A stretch of 37,438 nt of DNA from Rhodobacterales bacterium (GCA_013297695.1 JAAFHX010000015.1:1-37438); one strand, 5' to 3'. Positions 1 to 8,755 are shown, counted from the stretch's first letter. A program made the numbers and translations. The notes: generated by a model not told the origin, from the sequence alone.

Positions 1-308
1 GGCTGATCGGCTGGAATGCCGATCAGGTCTTCGAGACCGACGACTTTGCGGGGCAGGTGGCGCAGACGCTGCGAAACATCGTGGCGGTGCTGGCCGAGGC
101 GGGAGCGCGGCCCGGGCATCTGGTGCGGCTGACCTGGTATGTGACCGACAAGGCGGCCTATCTGGGCAGCCTGCGCGAGATCGGGGACGCCTATCGCGCG
201 ATCATCGGGCGGCATTACCCGGCGATGGCGCTGGTGCAGGTGGTGGCGCTGGTCGAGGACCGGGCACGGGTGGAAATCGAGGCGACGGCGGTCGTGCCGG
301 AGGAATAG
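1..308 (+). CDS. RidA family protein (C-terminal part, runs off the left edge)
   Basis: The reading frame is open from base 3 and ends in TAG at 306-308; the start lies outside the window. The visible ~101 residues have the pattern of the RidA/YjgF/Rid family C-terminal half: a helix with QTLRNI, then VRLTWYVTDK, a YRAIIGRHYPAM segment and a last strand with RVEIEATAV. Family members deaminate reactive enamine/imine intermediates, and pathway-specific paralogues sit in amino-aromatic degradation clusters. The gene is 3 bases from the downstream aryl-CoA ligase, so the two are probably co-transcribed and this copy may clear an imine made in that pathway. The family call is firm; the pathway role is inference. 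Confidence 0.85.
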   Translation, partial: LIGWNADQVFETDDFAGQVAQTLRNIVAVLAEAGARPGHLVRLTWYVTDKAAYLGSLREIGDAYRAIIGRHYPAMALVQVVALVEDRARVEIEATAVVPEE

Positions 309-311
309 GCG

Positions 312-1928
312 ATGCTGGGACCATCCGGGCACGAGGACAGCTTTGCGCGCGACAACCTGCCGCCGCCCGACCTCTGGCCCGACCTGGCCCTGGCGGAGTT
401 CGACTACCCCGAGCGGCTGAATGCGGCAGTGGAACTGACCGACCGGATGGTGGAGCGCGGCTTTGGCGACCATGTGGCGCTGATCGGCAACGGGCGGCGG
501 CGCACCTACAAGGAACTGGCCGACTGGTCGAACAGGCTGGCGCATGCACTGGTTCAGGATTTCGGCGTAAGGCCCGGCAATCGTGTGCTGATCCGGTCGG
601 CCAACAACCCGGCGATGGTGGCCTGCTGGCTGGCGGCGACCAAGGCGGGGGCGGTGGTGGTGAACACCATGCCGATGCTGCGGGCAGGCGAACTGGCGCA
701 GATCGTGGACAAGGCCGAGGTCGGCCTTGCGCTGTGCGACACAAGGCTGACCGACGAACTGGCGGCCTGCGCCGAAGGATCGCGCCACCTGCGCCGCGTC
801 GTGGGGTTCGACGGCAGCGCGAACCACGACGCGGAACTGGATCGGGCGGCACTGTCGAAACCCGTGCAGTTCGAGGCGGCCCCCACGGGCCGCGATGACG
901 TGGCGCTTCTGGGCTTCACCTCGGGCACCACCGGGCAGCCCAAGGCCACGGCGCATTTCCACCGCGACCTGCTGATCATCGCCGACGGCTATGCGCGCGA
1001 GGTGCTGGGGGTCACGCCCGACGACGTGTTCGTCGGCTCGCCGCCGCTCGCCTTCACCTTTGGCCTCGGCGGGCTCGCGATCTTTCCGCTGCGCTTTGGC
1101 GCCTGCGCGGTTCTGCTGGAAAACGCCAGCCCGCCGAACCTGATCGAGATCATCGAAGCCCATCGCGCAACCATCTGCTTTACCGCGCCCACGGCCTACC
1201 GGGTGATGCTGAAGGCGATGGAGCAGGGGGCCGACCTGTCATCCCTGCGCGCGGCGGTCAGCGCGGGCGAGACGCTGCCCGCGCCGGTCTACCAGGACTG
1301 GATCGTGCGGACCGGCAAGCCGATGCTGGACGGCATCGGCGCGACCGAGATGCTGCACATCTTTATCACCAACCGTTTCGACGACCATCGCCCGGGCTGC
1401 ACCGGGCGGCCCGTGACGGGGTATGAGGCGCGGATCGTGGATGCGGCGGGCCAGGAACTGCCGCGCGGGCAGGTCGGGCGGCTGGCGGTGCGCGGGCCGA
1501 CCGGCTGCCGCTATCTGGCCGACGAGCGGCAGCAGGCTTACGTGCAGAACGGCTGGAACCTGACGGGCGACGCTTTCCGGCAGGACGAGGAGGGCCGGTT
1601 CCACTTTGCCGCCCGCAGCGACGACATGATCGTCAGCGCGGGCTACAACATCGCGGGGCCCGAGGTGGAGGCGGCCCTGCTGCGCCACCCCGACGTGCTG
1701 GAATGCGCGGTGGTGGGCGAGCCCGACGCGGCACGGGGGCAGATCGTGGTGGCCCATGTGGTGCTGGCCCCCGGCATCGCCCCCGACGAGGCGGCGGCCC
1801 TGCGGTTGCAGGAGCATGTGAAGGCCACCATCGCGCCCTACAAGTATCCGCGCCGTGTGATCTTTGTCGGCGCCCTGCCCAAGACGGCCACCGGCAAGAT
1901 CCAGCGGTTCCGCCTGCGTCAGCCCTGA
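312..1928 (+). CDS. aryl-CoA ligase, benzoate/2-aminobenzoate-CoA ligase family
   Basis: 538 residues of an adenylate-forming acyl-CoA synthetase. The P-loop LLGFTSGTTGQPK lies near residues 199-211, GIGATEM near the middle, TGDAF and the hinge AARSDDMI in the C-terminal part, and PKTATGKIQ carries the C-terminal catalytic lysine (about K529). Such enzymes activate a carboxylic acid with ATP and CoA. Length and motifs fit the benzoate/2-aminobenzoate-CoA ligase branch. The ATG has a GAGGA ribosome site and lies 3 bases after the RidA gene. A thioesterase gene is convergent at the 3' end with a 10-base overlap. RidA plus ligase plus thioesterase is a gene set I associate with 2-aminobenzoyl-CoA catabolism; the exact aromatic substrate cannot be read from sequence. 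Confidence 0.85.
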   Translation: MLGPSGHEDSFARDNLPPPDLWPDLALAEFDYPERLNAAVELTDRMVERGFGDHVALIGNGRRRTYKELADWSNRLAHALVQDFGVRPGNRVLIRSANNPAMVACWLAATKAGAVVVNTMPMLRAGELAQIVDKAEVGLALCDTRLTDELAACAEGSRHLRRVVGFDGSANHDAELDRAALSKPVQFEAAPTGRDDVALLGFTSGTTGQPKATAHFHRDLLIIADGYAREVLGVTPDDVFVGSPPLAFTFGLGGLAIFPLRFGACAVLLENASPPNLIEIIEAHRATICFTAPTAYRVMLKAMEQGADLSSLRAAVSAGETLPAPVYQDWIVRTGKPMLDGIGATEMLHIFITNRFDDHRPGCTGRPVTGYEARIVDAAGQELPRGQVGRLAVRGPTGCRYLADERQQAYVQNGWNLTGDAFRQDEEGRFHFAARSDDMIVSAGYNIAGPEVEAALLRHPDVLECAVVGEPDAARGQIVVAHVVLAPGIAPDEAAALRLQEHVKATIAPYKYPRRVIFVGALPKTATGKIQRFRLRQP

Positions 1929-2338
1929 GGCGGCAAGAAGGACAGGAGCTTCGCCCGCACGTCCTCGGGCCAGGGCATGGACGTGTGCTTGTCGAGCCAG
2001 CTTGCCGCCAGCACCTGATGGCCCGACCAGCGCGGTTCCTCGCCGCACTGCACCGTGTGGTCGATGGTCAGCGAGGATTTGCCCACCTTGCGCACCGTCA
2101 GCCGGAAGGTCAGCCGGTCGCCGAAGAACGACGGTTTCGAGAAATCGCAGGACAGGTGCACCGTGGGCGTGCCCCAGCGTTCCTTCCAGATGATCTCGTG
2201 CCAGGGATAGCCGATATGGGTCCAGAACTCCTCGACCACGCCGTTCAGGATGTTCAGGTAAGACGGGTAATAGGCGGTGCCCGAGATGTCGCAATCGCCG
2301 AAGTTGAGCATCCGGTCGGTGGTAAAGCTGGCAGTCAT
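1919..2338 (-). CDS. acyl-CoA thioesterase, 4-hydroxybenzoyl-CoA thioesterase (hot-dog) family
   Basis: A 139-residue single hot-dog domain protein. It has the FGDCDISGTAYYPSYLNI signature of the 4-hydroxybenzoyl-CoA thioesterase group, in which the Asp of the D-x-x-G-x-x-Y element is catalytic, followed by the long central helix (VVEEFWTHIG) and strands with DFSKPSFFGDRL. It hydrolyses acyl- or aryl-CoA thioesters in the cytoplasm. I chose the ATG at 2338 because the motif begins about 13 residues later, as is usual; the longer open frame upstream is non-coding. It is convergent with the aryl-CoA ligase and overlaps its end, so it probably recycles CoA from stalled aromatic-CoA intermediates (inference). 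Confidence 0.85.
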   Translation of the reverse strand: MTASFTTDRMLNFGDCDISGTAYYPSYLNILNGVVEEFWTHIGYPWHEIIWKERWGTPTVHLSCDFSKPSFFGDRLTFRLTVRKVGKSSLTIDHTVQCGEEPRWSGHQVLAASWLDKHTSMPWPEDVRAKLLSFLPPQG

Positions 2339-2581
2339 GGTGCGCCCCGGCTGAAGTGGCTGGCTGATCGCCTGTCTGCCACAGCGGATGCGGCAAGAGA
2401 AGGCGTGACTGTCCGGAGGAACCCGCGCAGCAACCGTTGCTTGCAGGCAAGTCTTTTGAAAAACCTCTCTCGCGATGACTGGCGGATGCCGCGCGAAACC
2501 CCCATTGTCATGAAGCCGTGCATTAGTGCTGACATGACGTCGGCAAACCGATACGCCGAAACCAGGATCGCCCCCGCGTCG

Positions 2582-3424
2582 ATGGCCCAGATGACAGGAA
2601 ATCAGGAACGCCCGCCGGGGCCGCTGCATCCGGCCAGGATGCACAGGACTCTGTTCCTGTCCGACTTCCACCTTGGCGCGCTTGGTTGCCGGCCCGAACG
2701 GATTCTGGACTTTCTGGAACAGAACGACGCCGACAGCATCTACCTGGTGGGCGATATCCTGGACACCTGGCACCCGCTGGTGCCGCAATGGACCGACGTG
2801 CATGACCGGATCATCCGCCTGCTGCTGCGCCGGGCGCGCGGCGGGACGCGGGTGATCTATCTGCCGGGCAACCACGACCATGCGCTGCGCGCGCATTACG
2901 GCACGCATCTGGGCTGTTTCGAGGTGACCGAACAGGCGCTGCACCGCACCGCCGACGGGCGCAGCTTTCTGGTGCTGCACGGCGACTGCGCCGACCGGCG
3001 GCTGTTTCGCGCACATATCTGGACCCGGATCGGCAGCCGGATGGACAATGCGCTGCGCGGTCTTGATGCGCGGCTCAAGCGGTGGGGGCGTACCCTGCAT
3101 CCCAATGACCGTAGCGCGATCGAGGTCTTGCTGGGCATTGCCAAGCACCTGATGAACTTCGGCGACGGGTTCGAGACCCGGCTGACCGACATGGCCCGCG
3201 CCCTGGGACAGGACGGCGTGATCTGCGGCCATTCCCATCAGGCGGCGCTGCACGACGATCACGGCATCATCTTTGCCAATTGCGGCGACTGGGTCGACAG
3301 CTTTACGGCGATTGTCGAAGACGACCGCGGTCGGCTGAGCCTGATCGCCTGGCCCGAACCGCAGCGCCAGCCCTCCTCCGGGCGGCCCTATCCGGGCATC
3401 GATGCGCCCGGTCTGGCGGGATGA
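2582..3424 (+). CDS. UDP-2,3-diacylglucosamine diphosphatase-like metallophosphatase (LpxH-like)
   Basis: A calcineurin-like phosphoesterase of the COG2908/LpxH type. All metal-binding motifs are present in order: FLSDFHLG, GDILD, GNHDH, LHGD and a C-terminal CGHSHQA. LpxH proteins cleave UDP-2,3-diacylglucosamine in lipid A synthesis at the membrane. Many alphaproteobacteria use the unrelated LpxI for that step, so this copy may act on another phospholipid-linked or nucleotide-linked substrate. The start is uncertain: ATG codons at 2534, 2582, 2591 and 2639 are in frame. The domain itself begins at 2639, and 2582 has a distant AGGA. The stop overlaps the next start (ATGA), so it heads a four-gene operon with a GT21 enzyme, a DedA protein and a GT2 enzyme. 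Confidence 0.75.
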   Translation: MAQMTGNQERPPGPLHPARMHRTLFLSDFHLGALGCRPERILDFLEQNDADSIYLVGDILDTWHPLVPQWTDVHDRIIRLLLRRARGGTRVIYLPGNHDHALRAHYGTHLGCFEVTEQALHRTADGRSFLVLHGDCADRRLFRAHIWTRIGSRMDNALRGLDARLKRWGRTLHPNDRSAIEVLLGIAKHLMNFGDGFETRLTDMARALGQDGVICGHSHQAALHDDHGIIFANCGDWVDSFTAIVEDDRGRLSLIAWPEPQRQPSSGRPYPGIDAPGLAG

Positions 3425-4539
3425 TCCCGGCGATTGCCCTTGGCGCGCTGACCCTTCTGGTGCTGCATCTGGCAAGTGTCGCACTGGTCCTTGCCCGCCT
3501 TTTCTGGCAGCGCAGGCCGGACCCTTCCATCGCGCTTCCCTTCATCTGCCTGATGCGGCCGGTCTGCGGGCTGGACCCGTTCGATGCCGAAACCCTTGGA
3601 ACAAGCTTCGGGCTGGACTATCCCGATTACGAAACGGTCTTCTGCTGTGCCGACCCGTTCGATCCGGTGATCCCGCTGGTCCGCGACCTGATCGCGGCAC
3701 ATCCCGGAACCCGGGCGCGCCTGCTGGTGGGGGATGACCGGATTACTGGCAACCCCAAGCTGAACAATCTGGTCAAGGGATGGGCAGACACCCGCGCGGG
3801 CTGGATCGTGATGACCGACAGCAACGTGATCCTGCCGCGCGATTACCTGCGCCAGTTGCTTGCGGCCTGGACGGCGGAAACCGGCATGGTCTCGTCCCCG
3901 CCGGTCGGCATCCGGCCCGACGGGCTGTGGGGTGCGCTGGAATGTGCCTTTCTGAACGGGCATCAGGCGCGCTGGCAGCTTGCGGCCGACACGCTTGGCC
4001 TTGGCTTTGCGCAGGGCAAGACGCTGTTCACGACGCGCGGCCTGGTCGAGGGGGCGGGCGGGTTGGCGGCGCTTGGGCGCGATCTGGCCGAAGATGTGGC
4101 CTGCACCAAGATGGTGCGCCGGGCGGGGTTGCGCGTGCGTCTGGTGCAACGGCCCTTTGCCCAGCCCATCGGGCGGCGCGCGCTGTCGTCGGTCTGGGGG
4201 CGGCAACTGCGGTGGAGCCGCGTGCGCTGGCACGGCTTTCCCGCGCTGTTCCTGATCGAGCCGCTGTCGGGTCCCGCCCTGCCCCTGCTGGCGCTTGTCG
4301 CGGCGGCAATCTGGGGCGGGCTTGGCTGGTGGTGCGTGCCGCTGTTCGCCGTGCTGTGGTACGGTGCCGAGGCGGTTCTGGCGCGCGTCATGGGCTGGCC
4401 CTGCGGTCTGCGCGACCTTGCCGCGTCGGTTGTGCGCGACCTGATGCTGCCGGTGCTTTGGGTGGCGACCTTTGCCGCACGCGGGTTTGTCTGGCGCGGC
4501 ACGGCCATGGGCCCCGGGCGCAATCCGGGCACCGAATAG
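3421..4539 (+). CDS. GT21 glycosyltransferase, ceramide glucosyltransferase-like
   Basis: 372 residues. There is an N-terminal membrane segment (about 3-27), a GT-A catalytic domain, and two or three C-terminal hydrophobic segments (about 284-360). The D1,D2,D3,(Q/R)xxRW pattern of processive family-2/21 enzymes is complete: D78 in CCADPFD, D133 in TDSN, D225 in AEDVA, then RQLRW at about 261-265. The NPKLNN and AEDVACTK segments match eukaryotic ceramide glucosyltransferase closely. Bacterial GT21 members glucosylate or galactosylate ceramide, diacylglycerol or hopanoid acceptors on the cytoplasmic membrane face. The ATG overlaps the LpxH-like stop. No hopanoid genes are near, so HpnI is less likely; the lipid acceptor is unknown. 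Confidence 0.8.
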   Translation: MIPAIALGALTLLVLHLASVALVLARLFWQRRPDPSIALPFICLMRPVCGLDPFDAETLGTSFGLDYPDYETVFCCADPFDPVIPLVRDLIAAHPGTRARLLVGDDRITGNPKLNNLVKGWADTRAGWIVMTDSNVILPRDYLRQLLAAWTAETGMVSSPPVGIRPDGLWGALECAFLNGHQARWQLAADTLGLGFAQGKTLFTTRGLVEGAGGLAALGRDLAEDVACTKMVRRAGLRVRLVQRPFAQPIGRRALSSVWGRQLRWSRVRWHGFPALFLIEPLSGPALPLLALVAAAIWGGLGWWCVPLFAVLWYGAEAVLARVMGWPCGLRDLAASVVRDLMLPVLWVATFAARGFVWRGTAMGPGRNPGTE

Positions 4540-4547
4540 GCACGGGA

Positions 4548-5123
4548 ATGGTCACGCTCGACAGTGTCATCCAGTTGATCCAGACGCATGGCCTGCTGCT
4601 GCTGGCCCCGCTTTCGGTGCTGGAAGGGCCGATCGTCACTGTCATTGCGGGCTATCTGGCCAGCCTTGGCCTGCTGAACACCGCAGGCGCGCTGGCAGTG
4701 GTGGTCGCGGGCGATCTGGTGGGCGACGCGCTGCTGTATCTGGCGGGGCGCAAGGGGATCAAGTGCCTGCCGCAGCGCTGGCGCGACCGGTTGGGGCTGA
4801 ACGCGGACCGGGTCGAGGCGCTGAAGGGCCATTTCGGCGCGCGCGGTGGCCGGACGCTGGTGATCGGCAAGCTGACCCATTCCGCAGGCGCGGCGATCCT
4901 TGTGGCGGCGGGGGCGGCGCGGATGCCTGCAGGGGCGTTCCTGTGGTGGAACCTCATTGCCACACTGCCGAAAAGTGCCGCCTTTCTGGCGCTTGGCTAT
5001 GCCTTCGGTGCGGCCTATTCGCAGATCGACCTGTGGATATTCCGGGTGTCTTTCGTGCTTTTGGCACTGCTGCTTGCGGGCGGGGTGGTCTGGTGGCGGC
5101 AGCGCCGACGGGTGTCACGATGA
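4548..5123 (+). CDS. DedA family membrane protein
   Basis: 191 residues with about four to five hydrophobic segments. It has the DedA/SNARE-associated domain features: an acidic residue in the first re-entrant helix (VLEGPIV), the GDLVGDALLYLAGRKG motif, and a second re-entrant region around IGKLTHSAGAAI with a Pro-free variant of the usual arginine-proline stretch. DedA proteins are now seen as phospholipid and polyprenyl-phosphate scramblases or flippases of the inner membrane. It starts 8 bases after the GT21 gene and its TGA overlaps the next ATG. A flippase for the glycolipid made by its neighbours is a reasonable inference. Confidence 0.8.
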   Translation: MVTLDSVIQLIQTHGLLLLAPLSVLEGPIVTVIAGYLASLGLLNTAGALAVVVAGDLVGDALLYLAGRKGIKCLPQRWRDRLGLNADRVEALKGHFGARGGRTLVIGKLTHSAGAAILVAAGAARMPAGAFLWWNLIATLPKSAAFLALGYAFGAAYSQIDLWIFRVSFVLLALLLAGGVVWWRQRRRVSR

Positions 5124-5806
5124 CGGGGCAGGTGACCTGTCTGATTGCCGCCTTTAACGAGGCTGCCCGGATCGGCCCGGTGCTGGCGGCGGCGGCGGGC
5201 CATCCGATGCTGCGGCAGGTCATCGTGGTCGATGACGGATCGGGCGACGCCACGGCCGAGGTGGCCGGGCAGGTGCCGGGCGTGACGGTGCTGCGCAACG
5301 GGCGGAACCGGGGCAAGACCTGGGCGCTGTCGGTCGGGATCGAGGCGGCGACGGCCCCCCACCTGCTGCTGCTTGACGCCGATCTGGTCGGGCTGACGGC
5401 AGCCCATCTGACAGCCCTGATCGACCCGGTCCGGGCAGGCCGGGCGGATGTGGCCGTCAGCCTGCGCGGCAACGCCCCGCGTCCCTGGCACTGGCTGGGG
5501 CTTGACTATATCTCGGGCGAGCGGGTGCTGCCGCGCGACATGCTGGCAGGGCGCACGGCAGAACTGCGCGCCCTGCCGAAATTCGGCTTCGAGGTGGCGT
5601 TGAACCGCACGATCCTTGACCGGCGCGCGCGGTTGGCCGTGGTGCGCTGGCCCGAGGTGGCCAGCCCGCTGAAATCGGCCAAGCACGGGCTTTGGGCGGG
5701 GATCAGGGGCGATGCGGGAATGATGGCGGATATCTTCCGCACCGTTTCCCCGCTGGAGGCCGCCCGCCAGATCGCCGGGCTGCGCCGGCTGCGTGTCGGG
5801 GGATGA
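5120..5806 (+). CDS. glycosyltransferase family 2
   Basis: A 228-residue GT-A fold enzyme. It begins LIAAFNEAARIG (nucleotide-binding loop), then VIVVDDGSGDAT with the first catalytic-type aspartates, NRGKTWALS, and LLLLDADLVGLT with the DxD metal site. This resembles dolichol-phosphate mannosyltransferase and bacterial lipid-carrier glycosyltransferases. There is no C-terminal membrane anchor, so it is probably peripheral. It overlaps the DedA stop by four bases (ATGA) and closes the operon that starts at about 2582. The sugar and acceptor are unknown; its position suggests it extends or modifies the lipid product of the GT21 enzyme. Confidence 0.8.
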   Translation: MTGQVTCLIAAFNEAARIGPVLAAAAGHPMLRQVIVVDDGSGDATAEVAGQVPGVTVLRNGRNRGKTWALSVGIEAATAPHLLLLDADLVGLTAAHLTALIDPVRAGRADVAVSLRGNAPRPWHWLGLDYISGERVLPRDMLAGRTAELRALPKFGFEVALNRTILDRRARLAVVRWPEVASPLKSAKHGLWAGIRGDAGMMADIFRTVSPLEAARQIAGLRRLRVGG

Positions 5807-5897
5807 GGCTGTCAGCCCCCGTTCCCGCACGTTTGGCGCTGTTCACCGAACCGCTTTTCGCTAGCATCGGGGTTCGGTGCAGGCTGAAGGACAGGTC

Positions 5898-7004
5898 ATG
5901 ACACGGTCGGTTGCAACGATCACGGCGACGCTTCTGCTGCTGGCCGCCTGTGCGCCGCGCGGTGATCTGGCGCTTGACCCCGACGCCGCGACCGTCGGCA
6001 CGGTTGAAACGGTGATCGTCGCCTCTTCGCGCCAGCAATACCAGACCCTGCCCTGGTTCGGCGAGGCGCGGGCCTATGGCACGGGCTATGCGGAATTCCG
6101 CGTCTCGGTCCCGCCCGAGCGCAAGCCGGGAACCGTAAGCTTTCCGCACGGGCAGACCGCTGATCCGCGCAAGACCTTCCTTGTCGTCTCGGCAAGGCCG
6201 ATGGCAGGCGGGACGGATTTTGTCGGTGCGGTGAATGCCGCCGTGCTGGCCGATCCGTCGCGGGGCGGCGATGTCTCGCTGTTCGTGCATGGCTACAACA
6301 CCAACTTTGCCGAAGGGCTGGTCCGCCAGTCGCAGATCCAGCACGACCTGAAGCGGCGCGGAGCCTCGGTCCAGTTCGCCTGGCCGTCCAAGGCAAAGAC
6401 CGGGGCCTATGTCTATGACGAGGACTCGGTCCTTTTCAGCCGGGACGCGATGGCGACGGCGCTGACCGAACTGGCCCGTTCCAGGGCGGGGACCATCAAC
6501 ATCTTTGCGCATTCGATGGGGACGCTTCTGGTCATGGATACCCTGCGCGGCATGGCCCGCGAGGGATATGACGAGGTTTTTGCCAAGCTGAAGGCCGTGG
6601 TGCTGGTCGAGGCCGACCTGGACATCGACCTGTTCCGAAAGCAGGCCCCGCCGGTTCTGGCGCGCGGGGTGCACCTGTATGTCCTCGTCTCGGACAAGGA
6701 TCGCGCGCTGGAAGCCTCGGCCCGGCTGCGCGGAACCAGCGACCGGCTCGGGTCCGTCCGCAGCAAGGCGGAACTGGGCGGGCTGGATGTCACGGTGATC
6801 GACGTCACCGACGTGCGCAGCACCGACCTGATGGGGCACCTGAAAGAGGGCGAGTCGCCCGCGCTGATCTCGTTCATCGACGGGCTGGGCAGCAAGGGCT
6901 TTGATACCTTTGGCGGCGCGATCCCGGGGCCGCTGCAGGAGGGCGGGCTGTCGCTGATCCAGCAGGGTGCAAAGATCGTCGTTGCCCCGCTCAACCTGCG
7001 CTGA
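5898..7004 (+). CDS. alpha/beta-hydrolase lipoprotein, DUF900 family
   Basis: 368 residues. The N-terminus is a lipoprotein signal with the lipobox LLAAC at about residues 14-18, so the protein should be anchored to the outer or inner membrane. The rest is the DUF900/COG4782 alpha/beta-hydrolase: LFVHGYNTNF carries the oxyanion region, FAWPSK follows, and FAHSMGTLL supplies the nucleophile elbow G/H-x-S-x-G. The ATG at 5898 is preferred over an upstream GTG because it has AAGGACAGG upstream and gives a proper signal peptide. The gene stands alone. The substrate is unknown; family members are predicted esterases or lipases. Confidence 0.82.
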   Translation: MTRSVATITATLLLLAACAPRGDLALDPDAATVGTVETVIVASSRQQYQTLPWFGEARAYGTGYAEFRVSVPPERKPGTVSFPHGQTADPRKTFLVVSARPMAGGTDFVGAVNAAVLADPSRGGDVSLFVHGYNTNFAEGLVRQSQIQHDLKRRGASVQFAWPSKAKTGAYVYDEDSVLFSRDAMATALTELARSRAGTINIFAHSMGTLLVMDTLRGMAREGYDEVFAKLKAVVLVEADLDIDLFRKQAPPVLARGVHLYVLVSDKDRALEASARLRGTSDRLGSVRSKAELGGLDVTVIDVTDVRSTDLMGHLKEGESPALISFIDGLGSKGFDTFGGAIPGPLQEGGLSLIQQGAKIVVAPLNLR

Positions 7005-7016
7005 GCCTTCGGGACG

Positions 7017-8654
7017 TCAGGCCGACAGCCGGTCAAAGCTGTGCGGCTGCGCCAGCCGCCACGCCTCGCCAAAGCGGCGGGAACTGCCGGGGTCGGCCAG
7101 AAGCTGGCCGGGCAGAAGCTGTTCGTACTGTTCGGCATAGGTGATGACCGTATCCGAGGTGCCGCGCTGCAGGAAGTGGTGCGGCTTCAGCGCGGCAGGG
7201 TGGTCAAGCCCGGCCGCCGCCACCAGTTCGGCCAGTGCATGGATGGTATTGCGGTGAAAGTTGAAGACCCGGTCGGCCTTGTCGGGCACCACCAGCGCGC
7301 GCTGGCGCAAGGGGTCCTGTGCGGTCACACCGGTCGGGCAGTGCCCGGTATGGCAGGTCTGCGCCTGGATGCAGCCGACCGCGAACATGAACCCGCGCGC
7401 GGCATTGCACCAGTCGGCCCCAAGCGCCATCACGCGCGCCATGTCGAAGGCCGAGATGATCTTGCCCGAGGCCCCGATGCGGATACGGTCGCGCAGGCCC
7501 ACGCCCACCAGCGCGTTATGCGCAAAGGTCAGCCCGTCGCGCAGCGGCATGCCAACATGATCCATGAATTCCAGCGGCGCGGCACCGGTGCCGCCTTCCT
7601 TGCCGTCCACAACGATGAAGTCCGGCGTGATGCCGGTTTCCAGCATGGCCTTGCAGATCGCCATGAATTCCCACGGATGCCCGATGCACAGCTTGAACCC
7701 CGCAGGCTTGCCGCCCGACAGCCTGCGCATCTGGTCCACGAATTCCAGCAGGCCGACAGGGGTGGAAAATGACCCGTGGGCGGCGGGTGACACGCAATCC
7801 TGCCCCATCGGAACGCCGCGGATGGCCGCGATCTCGGGTGTGATCTTGGCCGCAGGCAGCACGCCGCCATGGCCGGGCTTGGCCCCCTGGCTCAGCTTCA
7901 GTTCCACCATCCGGATCTGCGGATCAGCGCTGGCCTGGGCAAACCGGTCGGGGTTGAAGCTGCCGTCGTCGTTGCGGCACCCGAAATAACCCGAGCCGAC
8001 TTCCCAGATCAGATCGCCGCCGAATTCACGGTGATAGGGCGACACGCCGCCTTCGCCGGTGTCATGGGCAAAGCCGCCCAGCTTTGCGCCCTTGTTCAGC
8101 GCCCGGATGGCGTTTGCCGAAAGCGCCCCGTAGCTCATCGCCGAGATGTTCAGGACCGAGGCCGAGTAAGGCTGCGTGCAGGGCCCCGGATGGCCGATGG
8201 ACAGCCGATAGGCACTGTCCGGGGCGACAGGTTTGGGGGCGAGCGAATGGTGCAGCCATTCGAAACTGTCCTTGTACACGTCGTACTGCGTGCCGAAGGG
8301 CCGCTTGTCGAGCGCCTTCTTGGCGCGCTGATAGACGATGGCGCGCTTGTCGCGGGCAAACGGCGTGCCGTCCTTGTCGCCCTCGAAGAAATACTGCCGC
8401 ATCTCGGGGCGGATGCTTTCCAGCAGGAACCGCAGGTGCGCCGCGATGGGATAGTTGCGCAGCACCGCATGGCGCGTCTGGATCAGGTCGCGCACGCCAA
8501 GCGCCGACAGCGCCGCAAGAATGGCGGCCGCCGTGCCGAACAGCAGATGCCACCCCGGCATGGTCACCGCCAGAAGGATCGCCAGCGCCGCCCCCAGCAC
8601 CGACAGCGTCAGCGCCATGTACCTGATCTGGAACGGCAGCAGCAGAAGGGTCAT
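7017..8654 (-). CDS. FMN-binding glutamate synthase family protein, membrane-anchored
   Basis: 545 residues. Two hydrophobic N-terminal segments (about 10-30 and 33-53) precede a domain like the FMN/GOGAT synthase domain of GltB. Visible motifs are NISAMSYGALS, HDTGEGGVSPYH, GHGGVLPAAKI, VVDGKEGGTGAAP and the iron-sulfur motif C-x5-C-x4-C in CIQAQTCHTGHCPTG, with the same spacing as the 3Fe-4S motif of glutamate synthase. It lacks the amidotransferase domain, so it is not a full glutamate synthase; stand-alone members are of uncertain function and may be archaeal-type or electron-transfer variants. It lies downstream of the O-acetylhomoserine sulfhydrylase gene on the same strand with a 138-base gap. 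Confidence 0.85.
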   Translation of the reverse strand: MTLLLLPFQIRYMALTLSVLGAALAILLAVTMPGWHLLFGTAAAILAALSALGVRDLIQTRHAVLRNYPIAAHLRFLLESIRPEMRQYFFEGDKDGTPFARDKRAIVYQRAKKALDKRPFGTQYDVYKDSFEWLHHSLAPKPVAPDSAYRLSIGHPGPCTQPYSASVLNISAMSYGALSANAIRALNKGAKLGGFAHDTGEGGVSPYHREFGGDLIWEVGSGYFGCRNDDGSFNPDRFAQASADPQIRMVELKLSQGAKPGHGGVLPAAKITPEIAAIRGVPMGQDCVSPAAHGSFSTPVGLLEFVDQMRRLSGGKPAGFKLCIGHPWEFMAICKAMLETGITPDFIVVDGKEGGTGAAPLEFMDHVGMPLRDGLTFAHNALVGVGLRDRIRIGASGKIISAFDMARVMALGADWCNAARGFMFAVGCIQAQTCHTGHCPTGVTAQDPLRQRALVVPDKADRVFNFHRNTIHALAELVAAAGLDHPAALKPHHFLQRGTSDTVITYAEQYEQLLPGQLLADPGSSRRFGEAWRLAQPHSFDRLSA

Positions 8655-8755
8655 GGCAGAAGCCTTTCATGTTCCGGCGTGGAACCGACCGGTCGCCCGA
8701 CCTTAGGGCGGCAAATGTTCCGACAATATGACAGTCTCAGCCCCGCAGTCCGCCG

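Noticed and set aside
1919-3484. Long minus-strand frame covering the LpxH-like gene
   Set aside because: Only the part from 2338 to 1919 has a protein family pattern (thioesterase); the rest is antisense of a real gene.
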